A DNA stretch of 64,000 nt from Aquilaria yunnanensis (Eukaryota; Streptophyta; Magnoliopsida; Malvales; Thymelaeaceae), in the NCBI GenBank assembly GCA_039654915.1, contig CM077594.1:109506893-109570892 (forward strand), read 5' to 3'. Of the stretch, positions 23,488-36,672 are shown one piece after another. The stretch's first letter is position 1, and every line of letters begins with the position of its first letter. Below the pieces are notes generated by a model that worked only from the letters and a program-made list of their open reading frames with translations, ran no database searches and was not told the origin of the DNA. A program made the position numbers and the translations under genes.

Positions 23488-25064
23488 TTTGTAGAATTAG
23501 TATCTTGATCTCCAAGGCACTCCTAGTTCTCCATCCAAAGCAGTAAGAATTACACGATGGTGATGAACACAAAACCCAAGAACAACCTTAGTCTCTCCCA
23601 AAAGGAGGCTACCAAGATGAAAAAATGTGATGTGATCTTAAAACCCTAGTTAAAACCCTTAAAAAATACAAGGCATAGCGTTATCCTCCTCCATTCTCCC
23701 ATTTTCCTCCAATAGCATTTGAGAGTAGATGAAGTTGTGAGTCCTTGAACTCTAATATTGCTTTTTTTGAGAATGTGGTCCCCAAATCTTGTTTGGATAT
23801 GAAGTGCAATTGCACTCCTCATTATGCGGTCACACTTTTGTAAGCACAATAGCGCCTAGTCTTTCTAGGGTGAATTTGATCCTCTTAAAGTGTGATTGCA
23901 ATTTTCAGAGTGAGGTTGCATTTTTTTACTGTTCAGCTCCATTTTGCTCCTTACTCATCCATCTTTGCTATTTTATCCAATTTAGTCCCCGATGTCTCCT
24001 CCTTGGCCTTTTAAGCTCTCCAAAGATGCAATATAACCTAAAAAACTAAAAAATGGTACTAAGCACTAGCAAAATAGAATGAAATAAGCAAAAATGTGCA
24101 AAAAAATATATAGAAACTCATGTGACTATCACACCTCCACACTTATATATTTACTAGTCCCTAGCAAATGTAGCATATTCTAAAAAAAAAACAACCAAAA
24201 CACTCAAGCTAATAACCCATGCCATACTATCAAAGAAAGTATGACCTTGAAAAACTTGACTTGGAAAAAAATTGATGAAAGAAGGAAAAGTGAAGTTCTT
24301 GTTAATAAAGGTAAAGGGTACTCCCTAAGTGTTTGTACTATCTTTTAAGGTTGAGTTACTAAAATGGCTTTGCTTTGTGCTATTTCCTTATGACTTCAGT
24401 AGAGGATCCATCTTTTCTCCACAAAACTTCTTGAAGGAATTTGCATGTAAACATAGGTCAAATGATCTTTCCATATGGTTATAATGAGGCCGGGGTTTGG
24501 TGAATGTGGGAGTTGGATGAAGGTTTTTTAAGGTAGAGCTAAGGAAATTAGTAATACTTGTGCACATCATAATGGGTATTAGAAGCTAACTCACACACCC
24601 AAACCCTTCCATTCACTCACTTTGTTTCCACAACCGCCATAATCAACAAAACCAATTTCCCCATAAAAAAATGAGCATAAAGAGTGTAGAGATTAGACTT
24701 GCACTTTACTTACAAAAAGTACTATTATTCATTTCATTTTTTTCCATTTTTTTGAAAGTTTATTTAATTAGCTAGAGCTTTTTCTTTGAGCTCACTTTTG
24801 CCTTTTACATCAAGAAATAGAAAACTAACAATGCCCAAAACCAACCTCAAGTTAATAACAAGCTCATTCAAACATTGCAACATATAAATACCAAAACCAC
24901 CCACTTAGAAGTTAAGCACTTATCAACCAAAAACACACATAAGAATACCCCCACAATTTTTTTTTTTGTAGGGGATAAGTGCAGGTATTCTAAACAGTGG
25001 GAATGAAAGTGTAGGTTCAACTTAATCTTTGAGGGGTTTAGGTAATTTTCCTCTGAAGATATGG

Positions 25065-27220
25065 GGAAAGTGCTCTTTGTCAAATAAGTCAAGTTACTAT
25101 CATGACTACCATTTATCATATTTAGCTAGAGAAGAACACTTGACACTTTGAAGACAAAGAAGATACAGCTTTTTAGATTGTCGAGAAGATTAACTTTGAT
25201 GTTATTGTAAGGGCTGCTAAATTTGACTGCGATAAATCTTCTTGGTAAGAATCTACTATGTGGAACTAATTGAAATTTTTTTTGACTCCTTTTTGTTTCA
25301 GGTTTATACTTGTACTTACCTTCAAAATAATAATTTAATTTATTAATAAATTTTTAGACTATTATTAGAAAGTTTAAATTAACATAAACACAGGTGTAAT
25401 CTTCATTTCAGTGAATTTTTTTTGTCTACAAAAAGCACCGTACAATATAAATTAGAATTTTAAAAGTTGGTTTACTCAAGCAATGTAAAAAATATTCTTG
25501 TGTTCAGAAAGCAAATCAAAGATTCTTGAAATACCATAAATTTTTTTTTGAAATAATAGAATGAGATATTAATTCATCCAAACCTTATAGAGGTCTTTAT
25601 AACTATCCTATTTTTTTCCCTACTTAGACCTACATTACACTTAAGATAGAATTTTATAAAAATTCCATTACAAGGTATAATTTCAAAAAAATTCCATTAC
25701 AAAGTCTACCTTAAATTTTGTTTACGGTTTAATACATGATCAAGTGATTTGTCTATATAATTAAGAATTGTCAAAGGTGAAATACATATATATGATGGTA
25801 GTCTATTGTACCATCAATTTAAATTTTTAAAAATATTGTTGAGTGTTTTATATATTTATCTACCCTTCAACTTGTGCTTATGGTAAAGATATAATTACTA
25901 GTACTTAGTTGCATTTAAGTTGTTTCATAGGAAATGGAGGTCAGAGCTGATGGGGGCAAAAATGTGCTTAAACATGATTATGGAGTTGTCAAGACCCAAG
26001 AGCCAAGTGGAGCCTAGAAGTTAAAGTGAGGTGGAGCTTGAAAAGGCCAAGGAAATTATGTCTAGCCCTTCACTGCACCATTATGGCATGCCCGATACCG
26101 TAGGGAACAATTTTACACGTATTTGATCAAGTAGTTAGGCATCATTTTCAATAGCTTATGGATCAAGAATCCTCACAAAACCACTTTATAAGTGGTCCAA
26201 CATGACCCTGAAATTTTTTGGGCTGTTTGAATTGTATAAAACTTGGATTTTGAAAGTTAGAAAGCCTTTGATTCTAGGAACTATGAAGAGGTTTTAGAAC
26301 ATAGACCACATTCATTCTTGAAGCTTGAAGGCATAAAAGTCTTACCTTTAAGCCTCAAGTAAATAATTTATCTCTGTTTCATGGTGATATCTTTTTCTTT
26401 AGTGTAATTTTCTCAATTTCTTTTTTCCATTATTATGTCTCAATCTCCATTTCTTTCTTTGTTGTGTATATTTTCGTTCATGAGTGAGTAGTCACTCAAA
26501 CCCCTTAGGGTTTGGGTGACTTGTGGATTGAATAATTAAAACTTATTTATGATCATGTCTATAGCATGTTTAATGCCCATTTTTGTGCTTAACCCTCTTG
26601 GGTATATTTATATTGGTACCACAAACACACACCACACAAGGTGTACATTGAAAAGCTCAAGAGAGTTTTCCATCAGCTATGACCATTAGGATGGGCTAAG
26701 GCATTTTGCTTGAGGCTAAGAAGTTCCAAGAAAGCACTTCAGTAGAACTAATTAGTTCTTAATGTACTAGCATTTGATGCAAGACATGAGAACGCCCTTA
26801 GTCACATGTTATAAGGCTCTTTTATTCTATATATAGATAAATAATAGAGTACCCATAAGAACCATCACCCTAGCATGCTATGAACGTATAACTAGTTGCC
26901 CCATTCACAAAACAATACCCCTTACCGAAGGAGTTTACTTTAGCCCATTGATTATCTTGCATTTTGAGTTATTGTTGCTGCTTGTGCCAGTATAAATATT
27001 TTAGTGTTAGTTTGGTAGTTAATATTAATTTTGTTAGTCACTTTTGTTGCTTGATTGCACTTAGTCACATAGAAGCTAGTTAGGACTTTAGATACACAGA
27101 TTAGTCTTTGCGGATCAACCTCTACTCACTATACTACAAGTGACAATTGTGCATTTACGGCCTAGTTAGAGTTTTAAAATCAGTGGTTGTTGCATTAAAT
27201 TGCATACACTTAATCATTTC
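25065..27220. other. Gene-less stretch with retrotransposon-like remnants
   Basis: Positions 25920-27150 are less AT-rich than their flanks. The end, around 27050-27140 ('tgcggatcaacctctactcac'), resembles a sequence often seen in noncoding parts of large plant retrotransposon derivatives. I could not find LTRs, a primer site or protein domains, so the assignment is weak. Confidence 0.3.
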
Positions 27221-27224
27221 ACAC

Positions 27225-27995
27225 CCATCAAATATATATGAGACCATAGTCATATACAATATCTCGTTTAGTAAATTCCTTTCCCAAACAGTCACTTTAT
27301 GTCTAACATTCAATCAAGCCAAAAATATCAAATTTGTCACTAATGTTTTTAGTTGAGACCAAATTTACACTAAATTTTTTTGGTCCTAAATTCCCATTAA
27401 TGTTTTAAAATGGTTCAAATTGTATATACTAATATTTTAAAATTGATTCAAATTGGCACTGACTATTAAAAGACTAACAGGAAATGGAAAAAATAACAAA
27501 TTTGGAAATTTTATGGTGACAAAAGTAACATGTTTATGTAATTAGAAATTGTCAATGGTGAATTTAGTACATAAATTTAATAGTAGTCTCTTGTACCATT
27601 AATTTAAACTTTTGAAAATATATATGAGACCATAGTCATGCATAATATCTCATTTAGTAATTTCCTATCCTAAACACTCACCTTACTTATGTCTAACATT
27701 AATTAACTAAAAGCAAAAGTCTCAAATTTGCTAATACTGTTTTTGGGTCAAGACCAAACCTGCCACCAAAGTTTTTTTATCACAAAGTCCCACTAATATT
27801 TTAAAATGGTTTGAATTGCCTACTAAGGTTTTAAAATTAATTCAAAATGGCCTTCGACTGTTAAAAGGCTAATGGGAAATGGGGAAAATGCTAGGTTTTG
27901 AAATTTTAGCATGATAAAAGTAGCATATTTATATCATTATAAATTGTCAAAAGTGAAATATATAATTTAATGGTAGTCTCTTATACCATTGATTT
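27225..27995. repeat. Two tandem copies of a 386-bp unit
   Basis: 'atatatgagaccatagtcat' occurs at about 27235 and again at about 27621. The following features (the 'cacttatgtctaacatt' stretch, 'attttaaaatggtt' and 'ggtagtctctt.taccatt') keep the same order and spacing in both. Related single copies appear near 25780, 28910 and 56440, so this is a dispersed repeat with one local tandem duplication. Confidence 0.75.
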
Positions 27996-29599
27996 TTTTT
28001 ATGGAATGTCATTCATCTTGCTAACTGTAGGCCATATGGTATTTACAACATAAATAAAAACACTGGGGTATGAAGGACAATTGACTCAATTTTAGGCCTT
28101 ACAAAACATCTTAAAGATATTGTACAAGAAAAAGAATTTTCACGAATAATTTGAATAATCCTAATATTCAAGCCTACAGATATAAAGAAATAGACCAAAA
28201 TAACAAATCAGCAAAGTAACTAGATATACGAACACACTGACTCGAACCAACACATGGTTGAACCACCATACCACAATATCCAAGCATACACTTAAATGAG
28301 TACTAAAGAAAAAAAAAACAAAAAAAAAAAAACAACATAAAACCTCTAATCCATTATTCAAACATTGTTTACTGTCATTATAAACACCATATCATCTTCG
28401 TTTGACTTAGTAAAACCACCATCAACGAATAAACAAATCAAAGTCCACTACCAAACCAGCTACGGTGCTTAACGTCCACTATTAAATTCATATTTAGATA
28501 AATATAAGGGTCAATTTGTTTTAATTTAAGTCAATTGACTTATTTTTACTTTTATATCTTTTTTTCCTGAAATCAATGTCATTTGAAAGCTAATATTATG
28601 TAGATATAATAATCTATTTGAAAATAAATTTTTATGATGTTAAATTTTTATGAATTTTTTTAATGCTTTAAAATAGAAACATTTATAAAAATTTAGTAAG
28701 ATTAAAAAAATTATATTTTCAATGAATTATTACAACTATATAACATTATCTTTAAATTAAAATTAATTTTAGATAAAAATAATTTAAAAATAAAAATAAA
28801 TTATTTTAAAATTAATTGACTTAAATTAAAATAAATTGGGTGTAAATAATAAAAAAGAGAAACACACATAAAGTAAATATTAACAATGATAGCAATCAAG
28901 TGACATTGGATATACATGAGATCATACAACGTAAAATCCTTCTCCTAAAGACTCACCTTACTTATGTCTAATATTCGATTAATAAAAGAAGAGAAACGTC
29001 TTATCATGGAGGATGAGATTTGAAGTTCAACCGATCACAGAGAAATTTTGTGGGAATCGATGCCGTGAAGCAACACACGCATTGGCATGAGTTAATTATT
29101 GATTAGCAGACAAAAAAACAAATGATTAGTACGGAGCGGTCCGGCAATCCCCGCGAACCTTCCACGAGCATCGCCCGCCTTGTACCCTTGCGCATGTCTT
29201 CAGCTCCTATCGCAATCCATCACTGTCAATCAAACGGTGATATTTCAATGTTGTCGTTTTTATTTGGGAAGATATATGAAACAATTAAAGTTGGTTTAGT
29301 TAAATAATAATGCACTAATCTTTCTTTCATATAATGCTCGAACATTGGTTAATATATCTTTTAAATTCTAAAAAAAAAAAATATTTATTCATTTCTTTAT
29401 TTGTGAGCACCTCTTAACATTTATATTGCTTATAGATATTTTTTATTACAAAAAAAAAACTACCCTTCAAAAAAATATATATTTTTTCTTTAAAAGTTAG
29501 CAAGGCACTAAAATTGATACAAAAAAAAAAAAAGAAAAAAGAAAGGCATTAAAATATGCATTACTTAAACTCTAAAAATTTATTTAAATACTACAATTT
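27996..29599. other. AT-rich stretch without a gene
   Basis: It holds long A runs (about 28311-28332) and simple AT-rich sequence, plus one more copy of the 27.2-kb repeat motif near 28910. A small GC-richer patch at 29122-29240 has an open frame with no recognisable domain. Confidence 0.45.
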
Positions 29600-30370
29600 T
29601 AACTTTTGGCATAAAATTCACTTAGTTCTTTGACTATAACGGTCATCCTGAGGTTTATTATCTCAACTAATACCTCTTAAAGTTACCTAATTTATATATT
29701 TTATCTATTTGAGTCCCTTCTATCAGTTTTTTCATTATTATGAATAGAAGTTGTTTACATGGCACCCACAATATTACATGGCATCTTATTTCATACCCAT
29801 AAATGATTATACTAGAAGAATAAAAAATTCAAATTAAAATAAACACAAACACATAATCATATAGATTTAAAACATAGATTAGCCCAAATTTGTTCTTCCC
29901 CAAATACTCTTTGCATTATTGCCCCCAAATCTTCTCTACATTATTGCTCCCAATCTTTGTTCTAATTTGGCCTTTAGATGACCTTGTTTCACCTATAAGC
30001 TCATAAGACCCAAGATTGAAATTTGGCTAGGTGACATAATCATTATATTTTAGTCACCGCTCATACTCTTATTTTTATAATATTTTTGTTTACTTAATTT
30101 TTAAAAAATGATATTTTCTCGCTCTCGCTCTTGCTCGTGCTTTCATGATATTTTGTATCACTTACTTTGGTACTAATCCTTTGGCTCTTAGAAGCTGCTC
30201 TTCTTTTCCTCGAGTGTCGCCACTATTTCCTGCCATTTCCTAGGATCAATTAGAATAACTAAGATCATGAATTAGAATAACTTGGAAACAAGCTCTTGTA
30301 AGCAAAACTATGCTTGATTGGATAAACCAATCCCATTCACAATCAACTTGAGCAGAGTATCCGCAGTGCG

Positions 30371-33300
30371 CAGGGGCGGATCCAGGATTATAGGGTAGGG
30401 GGCAGGGATCCAAGGATGAGAGTGAATATATGAATGACTTGTTAAAATGTATAAATTCACAATTAACAACAGAAAACATCAAATAGTAATACATATAAAC
30501 TCATGAAATTTAAAAGTCTACAATAATTAAGTTCAATTCAAGAGTTTACAACTCAAAATCTAACACGACGCTCCTTCAATTCTCTAAAATCATCAAGTAT
30601 TGAATCTAAACTGAAAGTCTTCGCAATATCTTTTTCAATATATAAAAGAAGACTATCAGCAAGATAATCATTGTCCATCTTGTTTCTCAATCTTGTCTTC
30701 ACAATTTTCATAGCTGAAAAAACACGCTCTGTAGTAGCAGTTGACAGAGGAAGAGTCAATAGCAAACGGATCAATCTATCAATCAAGAAGTAATAACTTG
30801 ACTTTCCGGTAGCTGCTAAAACTTGGCATAACTCAGCTATTGATGACAATCCTTCAAAATCTAATAAATTTCTAATATCAGCATAAAAATGCCGTAATTA
30901 AAACGACATCAAATCATGTTCATGTCTTGAAAAATCAAATGACTTGAACCCATCTTTCAGATTCAAACATAAGCTTAACTTCAAAAGCTCTATAAGACGC
31001 TCATTGAACCTGAAAAATATCTCGCGCAACTAAAAATCTATAGTTTCATTGAACACATCAAAATGATAATAATGCTCCACATCAACATCATCATTTCGGC
31101 GACTACTACGTCCCACTAAATGGGAAGCACTTACATTTGGAATATCAATATCATGTAGTGAACAAAATGAGCAGACCTTTTGAATAAAAGAATCCCATCC
31201 ATCCCTCCTTAACTCCTGTAAGCATAATGAAGTAGTTTTCACCAAGTCTATTGCTTTTATAATGTCTTGACCCTGTTGTTGTAATGCTTGGCATAGAACA
31301 TCAGTTATACCGAAAATCTCATACTTCAAATGAGCAATGAAGATAAACTCAAATGAAAGCATTCTTTTCAAAGCAATTGCAGCATCTCCTCTTGACTTGT
31401 AATTAGCACCATCTTCCTTAACATTTTCAAGAACCTTACAAGCAGCATCAAACATATTAAGAAGACTGCTAACTGATGCAAAGTGAGAACTCCAACGGGT
31501 ATCACCCGGCCTTCGCAAAGTACCAATTTGGTTAGCACCAGTTCCAGTTTCAAGCTCATCAATAGATATCAAGTGTGCAATATTATTAGCATGAGCAGCT
31601 TGCAACTCATTATGGCGTTTACAAGAGGCAGTAACAGCATTGACAATAAGAGATAAATTTTGAAAGAACTTATGTACATGTACCTCTTTTGCTGCTGTAA
31701 CTAATGCCAATTGTAAGCGATGAGCTAAACAATGAACATAATATGCTTGAGGACAATCATTGAGAAACAATGCTTGCAATCCTTTCCATTCCTCACGCAT
31801 GTTACTAGCACCATCATACCATTGGCCACGAATATTTTGAACATTTAATTCATGATCAGAAAGAATACTACAAATCTCAGAGTATAAACTAGCTGATAAT
31901 GTATCTTTCACATGTGAAATACAAAAGAACCGCTTCTGCACACAACCTTTGATATCAACAAATCGAAGAACAAGGGCCATTTGTTCCTTTTTACTTTCAT
32001 CACTTGCTTCATCCACAATGATACAGAACATCAAATCGCCAATATCCTCACGAATCTTCTTTCTTACTTTCTTTGCAAATACATGCAAGATTTCTTTTTG
32101 TATTATAGGAGATGTGTATTTTGCATTGTAAGGAGCATTTTCTAAGACAACACTTGCCACTTTATCATTATAAGATGCTACATATTTTAGCAGCTCAAGG
32201 AAATTTCCTCGATTTCTTGAATCAATAGACTCATCATGGCCTCTAAATGCAATCCCTTGAAAAGATAACCACCGGGCAATATCAATTAAAGTTCTAAGCC
32301 GAAGTCTATTATTTTCAATCTCTTCCTCTGATTGCTTCTCTATTGCCTTATCAATATGACTGGATTGGTTCAATAATGCTGCACAATTACTCATGGCATT
32401 ATTGTGTGGGGAACAAGGGCTTAACCCTATATGCTTGAGTTATGAACAATTCTTCCCATCTTTAATCTTTTTCCATTTCCGAAAACCATTCACAGTAAAA
32501 GAATCCCAACCATTTTGTGCTTTTGATTTCTCCGTAAACAGATAACAATAAAAACAGAATGCAGCATCTTTTGTTTCAGAATACTCAAGCCAAAGGAATT
32601 CAGAAAACCATGAACACTGAAACTTACGTTGATTATTTTCCGACCCTGAAAAAGGATAATCACACTTGATTTGATAAGGACCGGCATTTAAGTAGGCCCT
32701 TTTTATCTCATCCATTTTGTTAACCGGATATGTCCACATTGGTGGGCACAACCCTGGATCACGCACTATAGAAATATTTGTAGAATTTGAAGTTCCAGGA
32801 GTTTCTTGAGAAGATTCAACAGTTGGAGATTGAAGATAATCTGCGTTTCCAATAGATTCTGAAATCTCATCCACTATTCGTGGACATTGACTCCTTTGGG
32901 TTTGGCTTTCACCTTCTGGTGGAGACTTCTTATGAAAGAAGTGGAATAATTTTTTTTGTTTGCTACCCATAGTTGTGGAAGTAAACTTAAACCATCAAGA
33001 TAACAAAGCTAACTAAATATTTTTTAATATCAACTAAATGGAATGATTTTTTTATCAACAAGCAATGCCAAACTTTTCCTTTTAAAAAATTTTTAAGTCA
33101 CTTAGAACAATTCACACGTACCAAGTACCAACTAATATACTCATTACTCAGAAGCTCTAACTGACGAACTCTAGTCTAACCCAACAACAAATCAACAATC
33201 AACAACAATCAAGTCTTCTCTTCACTCTTCAAGAAACCAATTAACTAAATAAATTAAACGTAATCAACAATAAAAACGTAGAGACAAGTTGCTTCACTTA

Positions 33301-34150
33301 CCTGGAAAGCTGGAAAATCAGATCAGTCAAATAGCTACGAGACCAGAGACAACTCAGACAAGCAGTTGAACAATGCAAAAGCGGAATTGGATTTGGGACC
33401 TTTAACGTTTAACCCAAGACGGCAAGACCCAAACTGTGAAGTCACCCACACAGCAACAACACCACACCAAGTCACCAACAGGCAAGCAACAGGCCAACAG
33501 CAGCAATAACAATTGATAGTCTTCACTCTTCAAGAAATTAATTAAACAAATCAATCAAACGAAATCAATAATGTTACAATACATTAAATTTGAATTTGAA
33601 TACAATTATACAAATATACAATGTCGAGAGACTCGACTACAGACTACTACTCGGCACTCGCAGTTCAGAAATTCAGATTCACTTACTGTTACTGGAACGG
33701 GCGACGGCAGACGGTCTGATTGAAGAAATGAAGAGCGAACTCAGCGATTCAGCGCAGACTGAAGACGGTGAAGGGTCGAACTCGAAACTGTCGAAGTCTC
33801 GAAGACCCCGGGGGGGGGGGGTGCTAGCCTGCTACTGGAATCGGAAATTCCGAATGGAAATTATGGAAAACGGAAATCAGACCTACCGTCGGCGAGGCGA
33901 GCGAACACTAGCAATGTCAGCAAAGGCCCGAAGAGCGAAGGCCCCGGGGGGGGGGGGGGGCTGGACGGCCAGCGGCTGCTGGCGCTTGGTGACTGCCGCG
34001 ATTCCGACTCGGCGACGCACGACGTACTCCCAGATTGGCGATTCAGGGACAGGGGGGGCAGGGGAGCTCTGTCTGGGTCTGGGACCACCCCGAGCGACCG
34101 TGAAACTAAAGAGAAACAATAACAAACAAAACGCACCGTATCATCAAATT
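30371..34150 (-). mobile_element. Tip100-type hAT element, decayed
   Basis: The terminus CAGGGGCGGATCCAGGATT at 30371 fits Tip100-like hAT ends. It lies downstream of a minus-strand hAT transposase frame. I could not find the opposite terminus; the GC-rich leader with two long G runs (33810-33821 and 33945-33960) ends near 34150, where I place an approximate border. The neighbouring 8-mer at 30363-30370 has no identified partner, so the far end may be deleted or mutated. Confidence 0.65.
30553..32970 (-). pseudogene. Tip100-type hAT transposase with three in-frame stops
   Basis: One reading frame runs from ATG at 32970 to a stop at 30553 (806 codons). It is broken only by stops at 32442-32440, 31032-31030 and 30900-30898, without frameshifts. 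The first segment has a TTF-type zinc finger (around CSWFSEFLWLEYSETKDAAF then CFYC). The middle segment has the RNase H-like hAT core (IIVDEASDESKKEQ, RGQWYDGASNM, VHCLAHRLQLAL). The last segment has the hAT dimerisation domain (LPLSTATTERVFSAMKIVKT). Plant genes of this type are often annotated as zinc finger MYM-type 1-like. All the major domains are present, so the damage looks recent, but it cannot make a full protein. Confidence 0.9.
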
Positions 34151-35220
34151 TAAAAAGGTTAAACTATATAAAAGTCCTCCATTAAGTTTAAAAATTACAT
34201 ATAGGTACCTAAATTTTATTTTCTTACAATTATATCACATATACTATATACCCCATATACATCTACGTTCCCAAAGCTTCATAAAGCCGACATTGATTTC
34301 ACGTTTATTGCCAACTGGTATCGTTTTGTATTAGAAGCATCATCTGCCAACTGATGTAGCAAATACTAATTCCTAGGATGATAAACAACCAGCTTAGTCG
34401 GAAGATCCTGTCTCCGTCACCTCGACCGCCAGTTATAAAGCAGGTGAACGATGGCGAATAATGTGGCTCGGGTGGATCACAGAAAGGAACGATGTCAAGG
34501 AGCTGAAAGACGAGACTAAGTAGAGCAACAAAAGGAGGAGAGATAAGACACTGTGGAGGAGGAAAAAAGACAATCTCAATGCTTGTGTCGATGAGCCTCT
34601 GGGGCCAAAATCTTTAAATATTCTTTTATTCTTCTACTGGCAATGCGTATCTAGTTTTTCTGCTCCAAGATCAAAGTTCACCTTAAAGAACATCTTCTCT
34701 ATGGCCTTGGAATGAAAGCTCAATTCCTGGGAATTCCTCAACTTCTTGTTTGGAGGCTGCTCGTAGCCGGATCATGATTGCAGGTCGTAGTTGGAGTTTG
34801 ATGGTGTATCGGTGGAGCTCTTTTTGTTGTTCCAAATCTGGTAGTCATCCTCCATTGCCCAGATGGAGTAGTCATCGGAACTCGGGAACCAATTCTTGAA
34901 CTGGAGAGTGTTTGAGAAAAAGAGAGTCAGTTTGGGCTAACCTCTGTTTAAGTCTCTAAGATTATGTGTTTATATTAATTTTTTTCTAAAACTTTTTATT
35001 CTTTTAGTATGGTCATTTATTGTTGTAAAATAGAGGTCAAGTGGCAGTATGAGACTTAGAAAATGTTACATAAACAACTTTCTTCTAAAGTAACGGAGAA
35101 AATGACAAGAAAAGCTCATATAGAACATAATGTATAGTTAAAGAGACTTTAAGAGTTGAGATAAGACTACAATAGAACGACCGTTATAACTAGAAGATTA
35201 TATATAGATTTTACCCTTAA

Positions 35221-36672
35221 CTTATGTTTTTTTATTTATAAAATGGAATTAACAATAAAAGGCCATCTAATTAAAAGATATATGGCCCGGTTTGAGAATG
35301 ACTTTTATGATATGCATTAAAGTTTTAGATAATTTATTAATGGTTGAGATAAAATCATTAAAATTAAAATCTAAAAATCACTATTGAATAGTTTTTTTAA
35401 AATTTTAATACTAATTATTAATGCTAATGTCAAACGAAACGTTTTTTTTATTGAGCATTGGGGGGGGGTGGGGGTTTCTGTCCGGATATTTCCCCCTGTT
35501 TTTTGTTGTATGGCGTCCCGGGTATTCCTTTTGATGATAAGGCGGTAGAGCTGTGGCATGAATCTATATATATTTTCTCTGTCAAAAAAACAAAGAAAAT
35601 CTATTTGTTTCTCTTTCTCCATCAATAAAAGAAAACGTATAATTCATCCTTGCTTTAGCTTTGCTTCGGGTTTCTATTAATGGGCCTAAAGAGGGTCCAA
35701 TGCGGCAGTAGTATCAGGTGGATTGGTGGACATGAGATAAGATTTTTCTTTCCTTTTTCTGTAATTCCATTTTCCCTCTAAGGCTCGGTAGTGAATAGAC
35801 TCTTGCCCACACGGTATGGATACGTACTCTTATTCTTTTGCTTTTTCTAAAACATTTCGAAGAAAAATATTATACTTCATTGATAATACATAATGAAAAT
35901 TTGAGATGTCAATGTCCGACAATATTTAGTAAAAAAAACATGAGATAAGAATGGGTTTCCATAAAGGTGTAATAAAAATAGCCGATCTAAGGGGAAAATG
36001 GTGATTAAATTTCCCCACCCCTTCATTTTTTCATATGTTCTGATTTGAAATGGAGAAAATACCATGTTAAATGGAGGGTTCATGAAGATGCATTTAGTGA
36101 CATCCGAACGCTAGTATAAATAATCTCAATCGGATGTTCTTCCCTACATTGCTTTTTCTTTCTTTTGAGGTTTATATAATCCAGAAGCCACCACCACACC
36201 AGCTTATTTTAATCTAGAAGACTACTAATTGCATTGTAATGATTACCAATGTGCATGCATCTTTATCATTCCTCCTACCTTGAGCTCATTGAGAGGCCTT
36301 CAAGTGTTGAACCTATCCAATAATAAACTTAACAGAGTTCCCAAATTTTCAGTGTCTTTGGTGCAGTATTGTAACAAATGAACTAGGATGAGAGCTGGCC
36401 AGCCTCTAGGTTAGTAGTTCAACCAATTCAACCACCGGTCCAATCAAAACATGAATAAGAAAATACTCTAGCCATCACCGAACTCTTAAGTTTAGACCTG
36501 TACTATTTTATTTGATCTGTTCATGATATTCACTAGCTATTAAACACTTTTCTTTTAATATCAATAATTTTTTTTTTCAAATAATAATAATAATAATAAT
36601 AATAACAACATACGCGATAATTTATCACAAGATCAATCATTCACAAAAAAGTATCTTCACATTTCACCAAGT
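35221..36672. other. Gene-less stretch
   Basis: It holds a run of G (35461-35472) and an (AAT)n microsatellite at 36583-36604. The minus-strand frames at 35371-35625 and 35877-36083 have no support. Confidence 0.45.

Larger units (their letters stand above)
21422..25052. mobile_element. Large Mutator-like element without transposase
   Basis: The left end (GAATATTATCTAGACCCC, then 'gaggtttagtcaaaccgtacac') and the reverse complement of the right end (GAAAATTACCTAAACCCC, then 'gattaagttgaacctacac') align for about 90 bp. The pattern 'aatacctacatgtaccc' on the left matches 'aatacctgcacttatcc' on the right. The 11-12 bp flanks TGAAGGTAGGG and TGAAGATATGGG could be a decayed target duplication. 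The interior has no transposase but holds a 468-bp tandem array, and the stretch at about 23490-24100 looks like unrelated noncoding DNA. The ends resemble those at 11302-12510, so the two may be distant relatives. Confidence 0.7.
29600..35220. mobile_element. Large MULE-like element enclosing a Tip100-type hAT
   Basis: A stretch at about 29610-29780 ('actataacggtcatcctga', 'tatctcaact', 'gaagttgtttacatggca') is matched in inverted orientation at about 35030-35215 ('ttataacggtcgttctatt', 'tatctcaact', 'gaaagttgtttatgtaaca'). These look like long terminal inverted repeats of one 5.6-kb element. I could not fix a target duplication. Apart from the enclosed hAT, the interior (34300-34930) has moderately GC-rich DNA with no domain I recognise. 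Confidence 0.55.

Noticed and set aside
28161..28361. Minus-strand open frame with runs of F and V
   Set aside because: It results from poly-A and simple sequence and has no domain.
33590..34153. 187-codon plus-strand frame and its minus-strand partners
   Set aside because: They run through poly-G and GC-rich leader DNA of the hAT element and show no recognisable domain.
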